Positions 1-8,035 of a DNA stretch of 64,000 nucleotides are shown in pieces. How positions within the stretch are numbered: position 1 is the first letter of the stretch; each line of letters starts with the position of its first letter. Origin of the DNA: JBBQLG01 sp964251665 (GTDB taxonomy: Bacteria; Bacteroidota; Bacteroidia; Cytophagales; Spirosomataceae); NCBI GenBank assembly GCA_964251665.1, contig CAXUKO010000013.1, positions 1 through 64,000 of the forward strand, in the 5' to 3' direction. Position numbers and translations under genes: made by a program. A model generated the notes under the pieces. That model searched no databases. It was not told the DNA's origin and saw only the letters and a list, made by a program, of their open reading frames with translations.

Positions 1-1029
1 CACAACAAAGTTGGCACGACTCTCAACCTTTCTCAATTCCCCAACACGTTCTAAGAGTTTTACTTTCTGTAGCTCTTTTAACTTAGGCGGTACTTCATTC
101 AAAGTGTTACGCGATAACACTCTTTCATATTTTTCAAGATAAGATACAGCCATTTTCTTACTATTAAATTCCTCAAAAGCATATTCATGACAACGTTTCT
201 TTGAATAACCATTTACAGACTGAATGGCTTCAACAAGTTCATGTTTTCGACTTGACAGATATCCGAAATCTTGTTTCACAATTTCTGGTAAGGAGCCATA
301 AGGCGTACCGAAAATAGGGCAACCAAAATATAAACTCTCAATAATCGCTAAGCCAAATGGCTCATGCCATCTTACGGGGAAAACTAGACCTTTAGAGCCA
401 TTTATTAAATTATCTTTCATTTCGCCACCGACCATACCATAAAAATCTACTCGATGGGAAAGTGTTAGTCTTAAACCCATTTTAAGATTGAGTCTGTAAC
501 CTCCCAGTACTTTGAGCTTTTCTTTTTTTAAATCTTTTACTACATCTATGGCACCTTGCACATTCTTTACTCGCCATGAAGCATTTCCTAAAAAATGAAA
601 ATAATTTCTTTTTAAGGAAAAATTTGGTTGCATATAACTGCCCCAATCAAGCCCATTATGAATGTAACAATCAGATCCATATCTATTCGCATGATTCTTA
701 GAGACAAAAACTGTGTTTAAATTAAGTTCTTTTAAATCATTTGAATTTCCGTGTACAGTAATAACGTATGGTAATTTAAGGGTGTCGATATTACTTGGAG
801 TAAAATTAAAATGAATAACATCGATATTAGCTGGAATTTGCGCTATCAAGTCCTTATTTTCGTCAATAGGAATGATCAATGCAAATTCGCAAACCGAGCC
901 TCTTTTGACCAAGTATGTCACATTATGACCCATTTTGAATAACTCTTTACCCAAGTCCCATATTACTCGCTGCGTACCGCCATATAACACAGCAGGAATA
1001 ACTTCATTGTCTACAATCAATACATTCAT
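1..1029 (-). CDS. Glycosyltransferase, GT4-like, partial (3' end outside window)
   Basis: An open frame of 343 codons runs from ATG at 1029 to the left edge without a stop, so the C-terminus is missing. The N-terminus (MNVLIVDNEVIPAVLYGGTQ) and the following RVIWDLGKEL fit the donor-side fold of GT-B enzymes. The segment WHEPFGLAIIESLYFGCPIF followed by GTPYGSLPEIV matches the E-x7-E nucleotide-sugar motif region of GT4 transferases. It probably adds a sugar to a surface glycan in the cytoplasm; donor and acceptor cannot be read. The coding DNA is clearly AT-richer than everything to its right, with A/T-ending codons, which suggests a different origin from its neighbours. Confidence 0.85.
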   Translation of the reverse strand, partial: MNVLIVDNEVIPAVLYGGTQRVIWDLGKELFKMGHNVTYLVKRGSVCEFALIIPIDENKDLIAQIPANIDVIHFNFTPSNIDTLKLPYVITVHGNSNDLKELNLNTVFVSKNHANRYGSDCYIHNGLDWGSYMQPNFSLKRNYFHFLGNASWRVKNVQGAIDVVKDLKKEKLKVLGGYRLNLKMGLRLTLSHRVDFYGMVGGEMKDNLINGSKGLVFPVRWHEPFGLAIIESLYFGCPIFGTPYGSLPEIVKQDFGYLSSRKHELVEAIQSVNGYSKKRCHEYAFEEFNSKKMAVSYLEKYERVLSRNTLNEVPPKLKELQKVKLLERVGELRKVESRANFVV

Positions 1030-1376
1030 AATTGAATAATAAAATTGTTACAGCACCAGGAGACTGCTTCTTTAGTTATAAGAACTATTATAGCTTTCTT
1101 ATAAAAAAGTAAGGCGCGTTCAGACATACTTTTGTGGTTGCTTATACTGCAAAACTATGATTCTTACTTGTTGCATAGCTAAAACTATGACATTTTATCA
1201 GTTGTTTGAATAAACCCTTGGCCTAGATGGCCGTGACAATCGGGGCAAAAAACACGCTATCGAGCTGATTCTGTGCTGCGGACGCTACGACATACCCTGC
1301 AATTTTCCTGGTCTGTGTCCTCACAGATTGGGGGAATGCAAATTCCATCAAAACCGGGCAGAAGAAACCGAATCAC
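1030..1376. other. Intergenic region with a composition boundary
   Basis: The left part (to about 1210) is AT-rich like the glycosyltransferase; the right part is GC-richer like the rest of the window. A direct repeat AAACTATGA occurs near 1153 and 1187. One frame around 1221-1298 reads LDGRDNRGKKHAIELILCC, which faintly resembles the N-terminus of H-repeat/ISAs1-type transposases (D-x-R-x3-G-x-x-H). It is too short and unsupported to call a pseudogene. No complete gene was found. Confidence 0.5.
1150..1157 (-). promoter_or_regulatory. Candidate -7 box for the glycosyltransferase
   Basis: Read on the minus strand this is TAGTTTTG, an exact match to the Bacteroidota -7 consensus TAnnTTTG. It would give a leader of about 110 bases. 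A near match (TAGTTTTA) lies 30-40 bases further upstream. No convincing -33 TTTG was found, so support is weak. Confidence 0.35.
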
Positions 1377-1808
1377 CTACCGCCGGGCGAACAGCAACAA
1401 GCCGGGTTGGAGGGATAGTTCAGCGTCGCGCCGGGTCCAGATCGTCAGGCTGTCAATGTCGCGGGTAGGTTTGCCGTACTGCTCCGTCAGGCGTTGGTAT
1501 AGTTTTTTGTAACCGGCCGCATCGGGTGTATGCTGAATTGCAGTGGCCCGGAGCAACTGGCCTTCCCCGAAATAATAAACAACCTCATCCCAGTAGATAC
1601 CTTCAACCATAACATTATGGTAGTCAAGCTGGTCGTCGGTTTGCAGAACCGGTTTGTCCGGTATCCGGTGCAGAACTGTGTCAATAGGAAGCAGCATTGC
1701 GCACGAGTTAAACGTAAGCACGGTGGCCCCGCTATTCGCTGTTTTACTGCCTGCGCCCCCGGAGCAGCTAAGTAATGTGATGGCTAAAATCAGTAGTACC
1801 TGTTTCAT
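1377..1808 (-). CDS. Putative small lipoprotein, function unknown
   Basis: The 143-residue product starts MKQVLLILAITLLSCSGGAG, a short signal peptide ending in the lipobox LLSC, so Cys15 is the probable lipidated residue. The mature part has no domain I recognise. It has a mixed alpha/beta look, with a segment (residues ~66-80) rich in aromatic residues and Gly that may form strands. It stands alone: fadD is divergent on its upstream side and the AT-rich glycosyltransferase lies beyond its 3' end. The lipobox and a reading frame with normal codon use support it as a real gene, but no function can be assigned. Confidence 0.7.
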   Translation of the reverse strand: MKQVLLILAITLLSCSGGAGSKTANSGATVLTFNSCAMLLPIDTVLHRIPDKPVLQTDDQLDYHNVMVEGIYWDEVVYYFGEGQLLRATAIQHTPDAAGYKKLYQRLTEQYGKPTRDIDSLTIWTRRDAELSLQPGLLLFARR

Positions 1809-1929
1809 TGTTGTCGTTGATCCGCAAAGGTAGGCGTTGGTTCGTTAGCATGGCTGACGGGAAGCTGATCCGGTAGCCGCATCCCGCCGATATTATTCCC
1901 CGATACGCAAACCTTTCCTGCTTTCGTTT

Positions 1930-1937
1930 TATTTTTG
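1930..1937 (+). promoter_or_regulatory. Candidate -7 box of fadD
   Basis: TATTTTTG matches the Bacteroidota -7 consensus TAnnTTTG exactly and sits 30 bases before the fadD start, leaving a leader of about 20-25 bases. A -33 element is not obvious. Confidence 0.45.
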
Positions 1938-1966
1938 CTACAATTAGACATAAAATAAATCTGGCG

Positions 1967-3670
1967 ATGCAGGCAACGACCCAACCCTATCCCTGGCTAA
2001 AATTTTACCCCAAAGGCATCCCGGCCGAGATCAATCCTGATGCGTACCCATCGCTGGCAGCGCTGCTGGAAGAAGGGTGTCAGCGGTTTACCGCCCGTCC
2101 GGCCTATGCCTGTTTGGGTAAGGAAATCACGTTCGGCGAACTGGATAAATTGTCGGCGCAGTTTGCCTCGTTTCTGCAAAACGACCTGGATCTGAAAAAA
2201 GGGGACCGCATCGCCATTCAGATGCCAAATTTACTGCAATATCCGGTTGCCATGTTCGGTGCCCTGCGGGCGGGTTTGGTCGTGGTAAATACGAACCCGC
2301 TGTATACGCCCCGCGAAATGCAGCACCAGTTTAAAGATTCGGGCGCAGTAGCCATCGTTATCCTGGCCAACTTCGCGGTGAACCTCGAAAAAATCCTGCC
2401 CCAGACCGACATCAAACACGTCATCGTGACTGAGGCTGGTGATCTGCTGGGATTTCCCAAAAAGCTACTGGTCAATGCCGTGTTGAAGTATGTGAAGAAA
2501 GCTGTACCGGCCTACCACCTGCCCAACGCTATTTCGTTCGGCGATGCGCTGAGCCGGGGAAGCCGTCAACCGATGAAACCGGTCACGATTACCGGAAGCG
2601 ACCTGGCGTTTATTCAGTATACGGGTGGTACAACGGGCGTTTCGAAAGGCGCTACGCTGACGCACCGCAACATTATCTCCAACGTGGAGTGTCAGGATGC
2701 CTGGTTGTCGCCCGCCCATACTGCTCTTGGTCAGGGTATTATTGTAGCCGCGCTGCCGCTGTACCACGTTTATGCGTTGACAACCAACGCGATGGCTGCC
2801 CTGAAAAACGGGTCGATGAACCTGCTCATCACGAATCCGCGCGATATGAACGCGTTTATCAACGACCTGAAGAAGTACAAAGTCACGGCCTTTACCGGTG
2901 TCAACACGCTTTACAATGGCCTGCTGAATCACCCGCGCATTAACGAAGTCGATTTTAGCCAGCTGAAAGTAACGTCGGCGGGGGGGATGGCCCTGCAATC
3001 GTCGGTAGCTGACCGCTGGAAGAAACTGACCGGTAACATGCCCGCTGAAGGATATGGCCTGTCGGAAACGTCGCCGGTGCTGTGCTCGAATCCCATTACC
3101 GAAGCTAACCGCGTTGGCACAATCGGTATTCCCTGGCCGAGCACGAATATGAAACTGATGAAAGACGATGGCACCGAAGCCGCTTTGGGTGAGCCCGGCG
3201 AAATCTGGGCCAAAGGCCCGCAGGTGTTTCAGGGCTACTTTAACCGGCCCGACGAAACGGCAAAAGCCATGAAAGACGGCTGGTTTAAAACCGGCGACAT
3301 CGGCGTGATGGATAAGGACGGGTACTTTAAAGTAGTTGACCGCAAGAAGGACATGATCCTCGTGTCGGGCTTCAACGTCTATCCAAATGAAATTGAAGAA
3401 GTCGTTTCGCAGTGTCCCGGTGTGCTGGAAGTAGCCTGTATTGGTGTCCCCGACGATAAATCGACGGAGGTGGTCAAGGTGTTTGTGGTGAAGAAAGACC
3501 CGGCCCTCACGGCTGATACCATCAAAGCGTATTGCCGCGAAAACCTGACGCCTTACAAGGTGCCTAAAATCATTGAATTTCGGGACGAATTGCCCAAAAC
3601 CAACGTCGGTAAAATCCTGCGTCGGGCGCTACGGGATGAGGAAGTGGCGAAGCAGGCTAAGGCTAAATAA
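1967..3670 (+). CDS. fadD: Long-chain fatty acid-CoA ligase
   Basis: A 567-residue member of the ANL adenylating superfamily that activates fatty acids to acyl-CoA through an acyl-adenylate. The phosphate-binding motif YTGGTTGVSKG is at residues 218-228. GYGLSETSP (A5, about 362-370), GWFKTGDIG (A7/A8, about 437) and the hinge with DRKKDMILVSG follow in order. The catalytic lysine is in NVGKILRR near residue 548. The order and spacing fit FadD rather than acetyl-CoA synthetase, and the length is normal. No signal peptide is seen, so it is cytoplasmic or peripheral to the inner membrane. It appears monocistronic, with its own -7 box and a strong terminator shared with the convergent LytTR gene. 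Chain-length preference cannot be read. Confidence 0.93.
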   Translation: MQATTQPYPWLKFYPKGIPAEINPDAYPSLAALLEEGCQRFTARPAYACLGKEITFGELDKLSAQFASFLQNDLDLKKGDRIAIQMPNLLQYPVAMFGALRAGLVVVNTNPLYTPREMQHQFKDSGAVAIVILANFAVNLEKILPQTDIKHVIVTEAGDLLGFPKKLLVNAVLKYVKKAVPAYHLPNAISFGDALSRGSRQPMKPVTITGSDLAFIQYTGGTTGVSKGATLTHRNIISNVECQDAWLSPAHTALGQGIIVAALPLYHVYALTTNAMAALKNGSMNLLITNPRDMNAFINDLKKYKVTAFTGVNTLYNGLLNHPRINEVDFSQLKVTSAGGMALQSSVADRWKKLTGNMPAEGYGLSETSPVLCSNPITEANRVGTIGIPWPSTNMKLMKDDGTEAALGEPGEIWAKGPQVFQGYFNRPDETAKAMKDGWFKTGDIGVMDKDGYFKVVDRKKDMILVSGFNVYPNEIEEVVSQCPGVLEVACIGVPDDKSTEVVKVFVVKKDPALTADTIKAYCRENLTPYKVPKIIEFRDELPKTNVGKILRRALRDEEVAKQAKAK

Positions 3671-3696
3671 GCTGCTGCGTTTAAGCCTGCGTTTAT

Positions 3697-3739
3697 ACGA
3701 AACAGCCCCGATCTGATGGACAGATCGGGGCTGTTTCGT
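3697..3739. terminator. Bidirectional terminator between fadD and the LytTR gene
   Basis: A perfect inverted repeat with 19-base arms (3697-3715 and 3721-3739) and a 5-base loop. The centre is GC-rich and the outer arms carry A/T runs, so it can serve both convergent genes. Confidence 0.8.
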
Positions 3740-3758
3740 GCTGAGGTATATTTATTAA

Positions 3759-4205
3759 TCAGGCGGAGGCCAGAAGCATTGGGTCAGTCAGGACCTCAAG
3801 TTGCTGCTGAAACCCGTTTACCTCCCGGACGAAATCGCTGGCTTTCCGGCGCGATACATCCACCCGGTCGCCATTGGTCAGGCTAACGGCCAGCGACTGC
3901 CGGTCAAAATGCAGGTCGTTGAGGTAAAGCAGGTTGATGATATTTTTTTTGTGCGATCGGGCAAAAATCCCCGGTGATAAGCGGCTCGCCATTGTTTTGA
4001 GCGTCAGCGAAATCATCAGTTGCGTACCGTCACTGAAATGAAGGACGGTATAATTGCCTTCGCCTTCAAGGCGCACAATCTGGTGCATGGGCATTTTTTT
4101 GCGGTAGCCCCAGAAGGGAAGTACCAGATCGGGCATGTGGAGCGCTCTGGCTACAGACTCACGACCTACGCCCGTGAGGGGCGTAACGGGAAGTAAAGAT
4201 CTCAT
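3759..4205 (-). CDS. LytTR DNA-binding domain protein without receiver domain
   Basis: The C-terminal ~100 residues form a LytTR domain: IVRLEGEGNYTVLHFSDG, then SLTLKTMASRL, FARSHKKNIINLLYL and DRVDVSRRKASDF, the usual order of strands and the conserved R-x-H/N segment. There is no response-regulator receiver in front, so it is a stand-alone LytTR transcription factor, common in Cytophagales. I chose ATG 4205 (148 aa), because the upstream extension to 4322 encodes an unlikely cysteine-rich stretch and leaves no leader. No partner kinase is adjacent, so its signal is unknown. It is convergent with fadD. Confidence 0.8.
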   Translation of the reverse strand: MRSLLPVTPLTGVGRESVARALHMPDLVLPFWGYRKKMPMHQIVRLEGEGNYTVLHFSDGTQLMISLTLKTMASRLSPGIFARSHKKNIINLLYLNDLHFDRQSLAVSLTNGDRVDVSRRKASDFVREVNGFQQQLEVLTDPMLLASA

Positions 4206-4449
4206 AAGTAAGTATGGTTGGTGTGGAAGATGACAGTTAACGAGTAGTCGCCCTTGCGAAGTACAAAAAGCAACATACGTTAATTGGCAACTCAATTTTA
4301 CAAAAACTTCTTTGTCTGTCAACTATGTAGTGGTAATTAGTGTATGAACGGTCACGTCAGCGTGTTACCCGGGCCGACAATTGGGTTGCCGGATGAACTA
4401 AACCCGCAGGTTCGGTTTTCTGGAAACAGTACGTTTTCTTTCTCACAAC

Positions 4450-5352
4450 ATGGCCACCTTACTTGATCTGGTCGGTAACACACCGATTATTGAATTGAAC
4501 CGCATCACCGCCATCGGTACACCCGGGGGGGCAACGCGGCCAAATCCCAACGTTAAACTCTATGGTAAGCTCGAAGGCCATAACCCCGGCGGCAGCGTAA
4601 AAGACCGCGCAGCCCTGAGCATGGTCCGTGGTCTGATTGAACGGGGCGACTGGAAGCCCGGCCTGAAACTGATTGAAGCCACCAGCGGCAACACCGGTAT
4701 TGCCCTGGCCATGATTGCCCGACTATACAACATCGAGATTGAAATTGCCATGCCCGCCAACTCGACCAAAGAACGGGTGCAGACAATGGAGGCATTCGGG
4801 GCTAAAGTGGTGCTGACCGAAACCATCGAGAGCGCCCGCGATTACGCCGATGCGCAGGTAACGAAAGGCGGTTATGTCGCCGTAAACCAGTTTTCCAATC
4901 CCGATAACTATCTGGCGCACTACCGCACGACCGGCCCTGAAATCTGGCGCGACACTGAGGGACAGATCACTCATTTCGTGTCAGCAATGGGCACGACGGG
5001 GACCATCATGGGCACGTCGCGGTACCTGAAAGAGCAGAATCCGGCGATACAGATCGTGGGTTGCCAACCGGCCGACGGTTCGTCGATTCCCGGTATTCGG
5101 AAGTGGCCGGTGGAGTACCTGCCCGAAATTTTTGAGCCGTCCCGCGTTGACCGGACGATTGAAGTATCGGAAGCCGAATCAGCCGATATGGCCCGTAAAC
5201 TGGCGAAAGTGGAGGGCGTTTTTTCGGGTATGAGTAGCGGTGGAGCCGTAGTAGCCGCGCTGAAACTGATGGAAGAACTGGAATCGGGTGTGATTGTCTG
5301 CATCATCTGCGACCGGGGCGACCGGTACCTATCGTCGGATTTATTTGCCTGA
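4450..5352 (+). CDS. cysM: Cysteine synthase, CysM type
   Basis: A 300-residue fold-type II PLP enzyme that makes cysteine from O-acetylserine and a sulfur donor. The PLP lysine is Lys51 in NPGGSVKDRAA. The substrate loop is TSGNTGIALA, and the phosphate-binding GTTGTIMG follows. The C-terminal ending IICDRGDRYLSSDLF is characteristic of CysM rather than CysK, which favours thiosulfate use, although that is inferred from family only. The protein is cytoplasmic. pyrD follows after 29 bases on the same strand and may be cotranscribed. Start and length match the family. Confidence 0.92.
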   Translation: MATLLDLVGNTPIIELNRITAIGTPGGATRPNPNVKLYGKLEGHNPGGSVKDRAALSMVRGLIERGDWKPGLKLIEATSGNTGIALAMIARLYNIEIEIAMPANSTKERVQTMEAFGAKVVLTETIESARDYADAQVTKGGYVAVNQFSNPDNYLAHYRTTGPEIWRDTEGQITHFVSAMGTTGTIMGTSRYLKEQNPAIQIVGCQPADGSSIPGIRKWPVEYLPEIFEPSRVDRTIEVSEAESADMARKLAKVEGVFSGMSSGGAVVAALKLMEELESGVIVCIICDRGDRYLSSDLFA

Positions 5353-5381
5353 CAAACCCGGAGCGACCGTACCTTTGCCCC

Positions 5382-6419
5382 ATGTACAAGCGTATTATCC
5401 TGCCGATCCTGTTCCGGTTCGATGCCGAAACGATTCATCATACGGTGACGACGGCATTAAAACTTGCGTTTAAAATCCCCGGCGTTTCTGCCCTGGCGCG
5501 TCGGCTGTACGTACCACGTGATGCCGGATTAGCCCGTACGGTGTTTGGTGTCCAGTTTCCGAATCCGGTAGGGCTGGCGGCTGGTTTCGATAAAAATGCC
5601 GATTTGGTGAATGAGCTAAGCGATCTGGGCTTCGGCTTCATCGAAATCGGTACAGTAACGCCCCGCCCGCAACCGGGTAACCCCAAACCCCGGCTGTTCC
5701 GGCTCAAAGCCGATCAGGGCCTGATTAACCGCATGGGCTTTAACAACAAGGGTGTTTCGCCGGCGGTAAGTCGGTTACGCAACCGGCGGGCGGGCATTAT
5801 TGTCGGCGGTAACATTGGCAAGAATAAGGACACGCCTAATGAAGAGGCAGTAAATGATTACCTCATCAGCTTCCGCGAACTGTTCGATACCGTCGACTAC
5901 TTCGCCGTGAATGTCAGCTCACCCAACACGCCGGGCCTGCGGGCCTTACAGGACAAAGAGCCGCTGTTACAGTTGCTGAACGCGCTGCAAACTGAGAATC
6001 GACAGTATCCCCAACCCAAGCCCATCCTACTGAAAATTGCCCCTGACCTCACCAACGGGCAGTTAGACGACATCATCGCTATTGTGGCCGAAACCGGCAT
6101 TGCGGGCATTATTGCGACCAACACCACCATCAGCCGGGATGACCTGCGAACCGATGCCAATGTGGTTGGTGAGATAGGAGCGGGGGGCGTTAGCGGACTA
6201 CCCGTGCGGGAGCGGGCCACGGAGGTGATCCGGTATCTACACCAGACATCGGGTGGGGCATTTCCCATCATCGGTGTGGGCGGCATTGCGTCGGCGGCTG
6301 ATGCACAGGAGAAGTTGCAGGCTGGAGCCAGTTTAGTGCAGCTCTACACCAGTTTCATCTACGAAGGACCGGGGGTAGCAAAGCAAATCTGTACAGGTCT
6401 GGTGCCGGTTACCGAATAG
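5382..6419 (+). CDS. pyrD: Dihydroorotate dehydrogenase (quinone), class 2
   Basis: A 345-residue FMN enzyme that oxidises dihydroorotate to orotate in pyrimidine synthesis and passes electrons to quinone. The first ~40 residues form the amphipathic helical extension typical of membrane-associated class 2 enzymes. NPVGLAAGFDKNA and NRMGFNNKG line the FMN site. VNVSSPNTPGLR carries the catalytic serine of class 2 (class 1 has cysteine). IIATNTT and GVGGI bind the FMN phosphate. It lies 29 bases after cysM; the grouping has no obvious metabolic reason. Confidence 0.95.
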   Translation: MYKRIILPILFRFDAETIHHTVTTALKLAFKIPGVSALARRLYVPRDAGLARTVFGVQFPNPVGLAAGFDKNADLVNELSDLGFGFIEIGTVTPRPQPGNPKPRLFRLKADQGLINRMGFNNKGVSPAVSRLRNRRAGIIVGGNIGKNKDTPNEEAVNDYLISFRELFDTVDYFAVNVSSPNTPGLRALQDKEPLLQLLNALQTENRQYPQPKPILLKIAPDLTNGQLDDIIAIVAETGIAGIIATNTTISRDDLRTDANVVGEIGAGGVSGLPVRERATEVIRYLHQTSGGAFPIIGVGGIASAADAQEKLQAGASLVQLYTSFIYEGPGVAKQICTGLVPVTE

Positions 6420-6559
6420 CCCAATCTACTTTTTCGGCTCGTTTAGAAAGCATTCTGCTATCCGTAACCCTAATTTTTTTGGCTGATGCAAGCGGCCGGG
6501 AAAGGGAAATCAATGGATATTGCCAGCAAATAGAAGGGGTTACGTAATCACGTTCGATC

Positions 6560-7864
6560 ATGGCTCAAAACCGCCGGAATTTCGTCAGGCAAATGGCCGC
6601 CCTTGGGGGTGCCTTTTCTGCAGGCAGCCTGTTTACCCAAACGCACGCGGCTGAGTGGCAGAAGGCTACGGAGCGGGTTCAGCACCTGAGTCCGCAGCAT
6701 GTCGCTACCGACGAAGATTACTGGGCGGTTATTCAGCGGTCGTTTTCCGTTTCGTCCAACATCATCATTCTCAACAATGGGGGCGTGTCACCGTCTCCGC
6801 TGGTAGTGCAGCAGGCGGTAGAACGGTACAATCAACTGGCCAACCAGGGACCCTCTTATTTTATGTGGCGCATTCTGGATCAGGCCCGCGAGCCGCTTCG
6901 CGAAAAACTGGCCTTGCTGGCTGGTACCCTGCCCGAGGAGATTGCCATTAACCGCAACGCGACCGAAGCGCTCAACACAATCATTTACGGAATCGATCTT
7001 AAAGCCGGTGATGAAGTGATTGGTGCCTTACAGGATTATCCGAACATCATTCAGGCCTGGCGGCAGCGGGCACAGCGGGAGGGCATTATCTATAAACAAC
7101 TCAGCTTCGATTTCCCCATTGAGAACGATGACCAGATCGTGCGGGCGTATGAGCAGGCGATTACGCCTAAAACCAAGGTCATTCACGTCACCCACGTAAT
7201 CAACTGGGTGGGCCAGATTATGCCGGTAAAAAAGATCTGCCAGATGGCGCATAAGCGTGGCATTGAAGTCATTGTGGATGGTGCGCACTCGTTTGGGTTG
7301 CTGGACTTTACTATTCCTGATCTTGAATGCGATTACTTTGGTACCAGTCTGCATAAGTTTCTGTCGGCACCCATTGGCAGTGGAATGTTGTGGATCAAAA
7401 AGGAAAAGATTGCCGGTATATGGCCGCTGCTCTGCAACAGTAAGCCCCAAAGCGATGATATCCGTAAGTTCGAAACCCTCGGCACACGCAGCTTCCCGAT
7501 TGAACAGGGCATCGGCGAAGCCATCAATTTCCACAATGCGATTGGGAATAAACGCAAGGAAGAGCGGGTACGCTACCTGAAAAATTACTGGGCCGAACAG
7601 GTACAGCACATTCCCGGCGTAACGCTGCACACTTCCCTAAAGGCTTCCTTTTCGTGCGGCATCTGCGGAGTGAGTATCGCGGGGATGACACCACAGGCGG
7701 TAGACGGCCAATTGTTCGGCAAGTACAAGATTCATACGTCTGCCACCGTTTGGGAAAACATCAGCTGCATCCGGGTAACGCCCCATGTCTACACTACGCT
7801 GCCCGACCTGGATAAATTGGTAAAGGCCATCACCGAAATTGCCCGGACCGCCAAAAAATCCTGA
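6560..7864 (+). CDS. Class V aminotransferase, Tat-exported (isopenicillin-N-epimerase-like)
   Basis: A 434-residue PLP-dependent fold-type I enzyme. The N-terminus MAQNRRNFVRQMAALGG is a twin-arginine signal (RRNFVRQ), so the folded holoenzyme is probably exported to the periplasm. INRNATEALNTI (phosphate region), DGAHSFG (PLP-ring aspartate and histidine) and TSLHKFLSAPIG with the Schiff-base Lys266 are all present. The family includes isopenicillin N epimerase, cysteine desulfurase-like and kynureninase-like enzymes; the substrate cannot be assigned. It is flanked by pyrD (140 bases upstream) and ftsK (171 bases downstream) and is probably monocistronic. Confidence 0.85.
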   Translation: MAQNRRNFVRQMAALGGAFSAGSLFTQTHAAEWQKATERVQHLSPQHVATDEDYWAVIQRSFSVSSNIIILNNGGVSPSPLVVQQAVERYNQLANQGPSYFMWRILDQAREPLREKLALLAGTLPEEIAINRNATEALNTIIYGIDLKAGDEVIGALQDYPNIIQAWRQRAQREGIIYKQLSFDFPIENDDQIVRAYEQAITPKTKVIHVTHVINWVGQIMPVKKICQMAHKRGIEVIVDGAHSFGLLDFTIPDLECDYFGTSLHKFLSAPIGSGMLWIKKEKIAGIWPLLCNSKPQSDDIRKFETLGTRSFPIEQGIGEAINFHNAIGNKRKEERVRYLKNYWAEQVQHIPGVTLHTSLKASFSCGICGVSIAGMTPQAVDGQLFGKYKIHTSATVWENISCIRVTPHVYTTLPDLDKLVKAITEIARTAKKS

Positions 7865-8035
7865 ACGCGGGCCAATAACCGGGTGGCTTGGGCATTTATA
7901 GTGCTGTTTTGAGTGCAGAAAGCCGGACGTCGTGTTGCCGCAGGCGGACGAGTTTAAATTGCTTTATTTTAAAACCACTGCGCCGGAACAGCCGCCTACT
8001 GTGTATTTTTACGCAGCATAGGCCCCTAAACCGAC

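Noticed and set aside
2465..2998. A 177-codon minus-strand ORF
   Set aside because: It is antisense to fadD, whose motifs are continuous; long shadow ORFs are expected in GC-rich coding DNA.
7028..7630. A 200-codon minus-strand ORF
   Set aside because: Antisense to the class V aminotransferase gene with its intact PLP site; no independent support.
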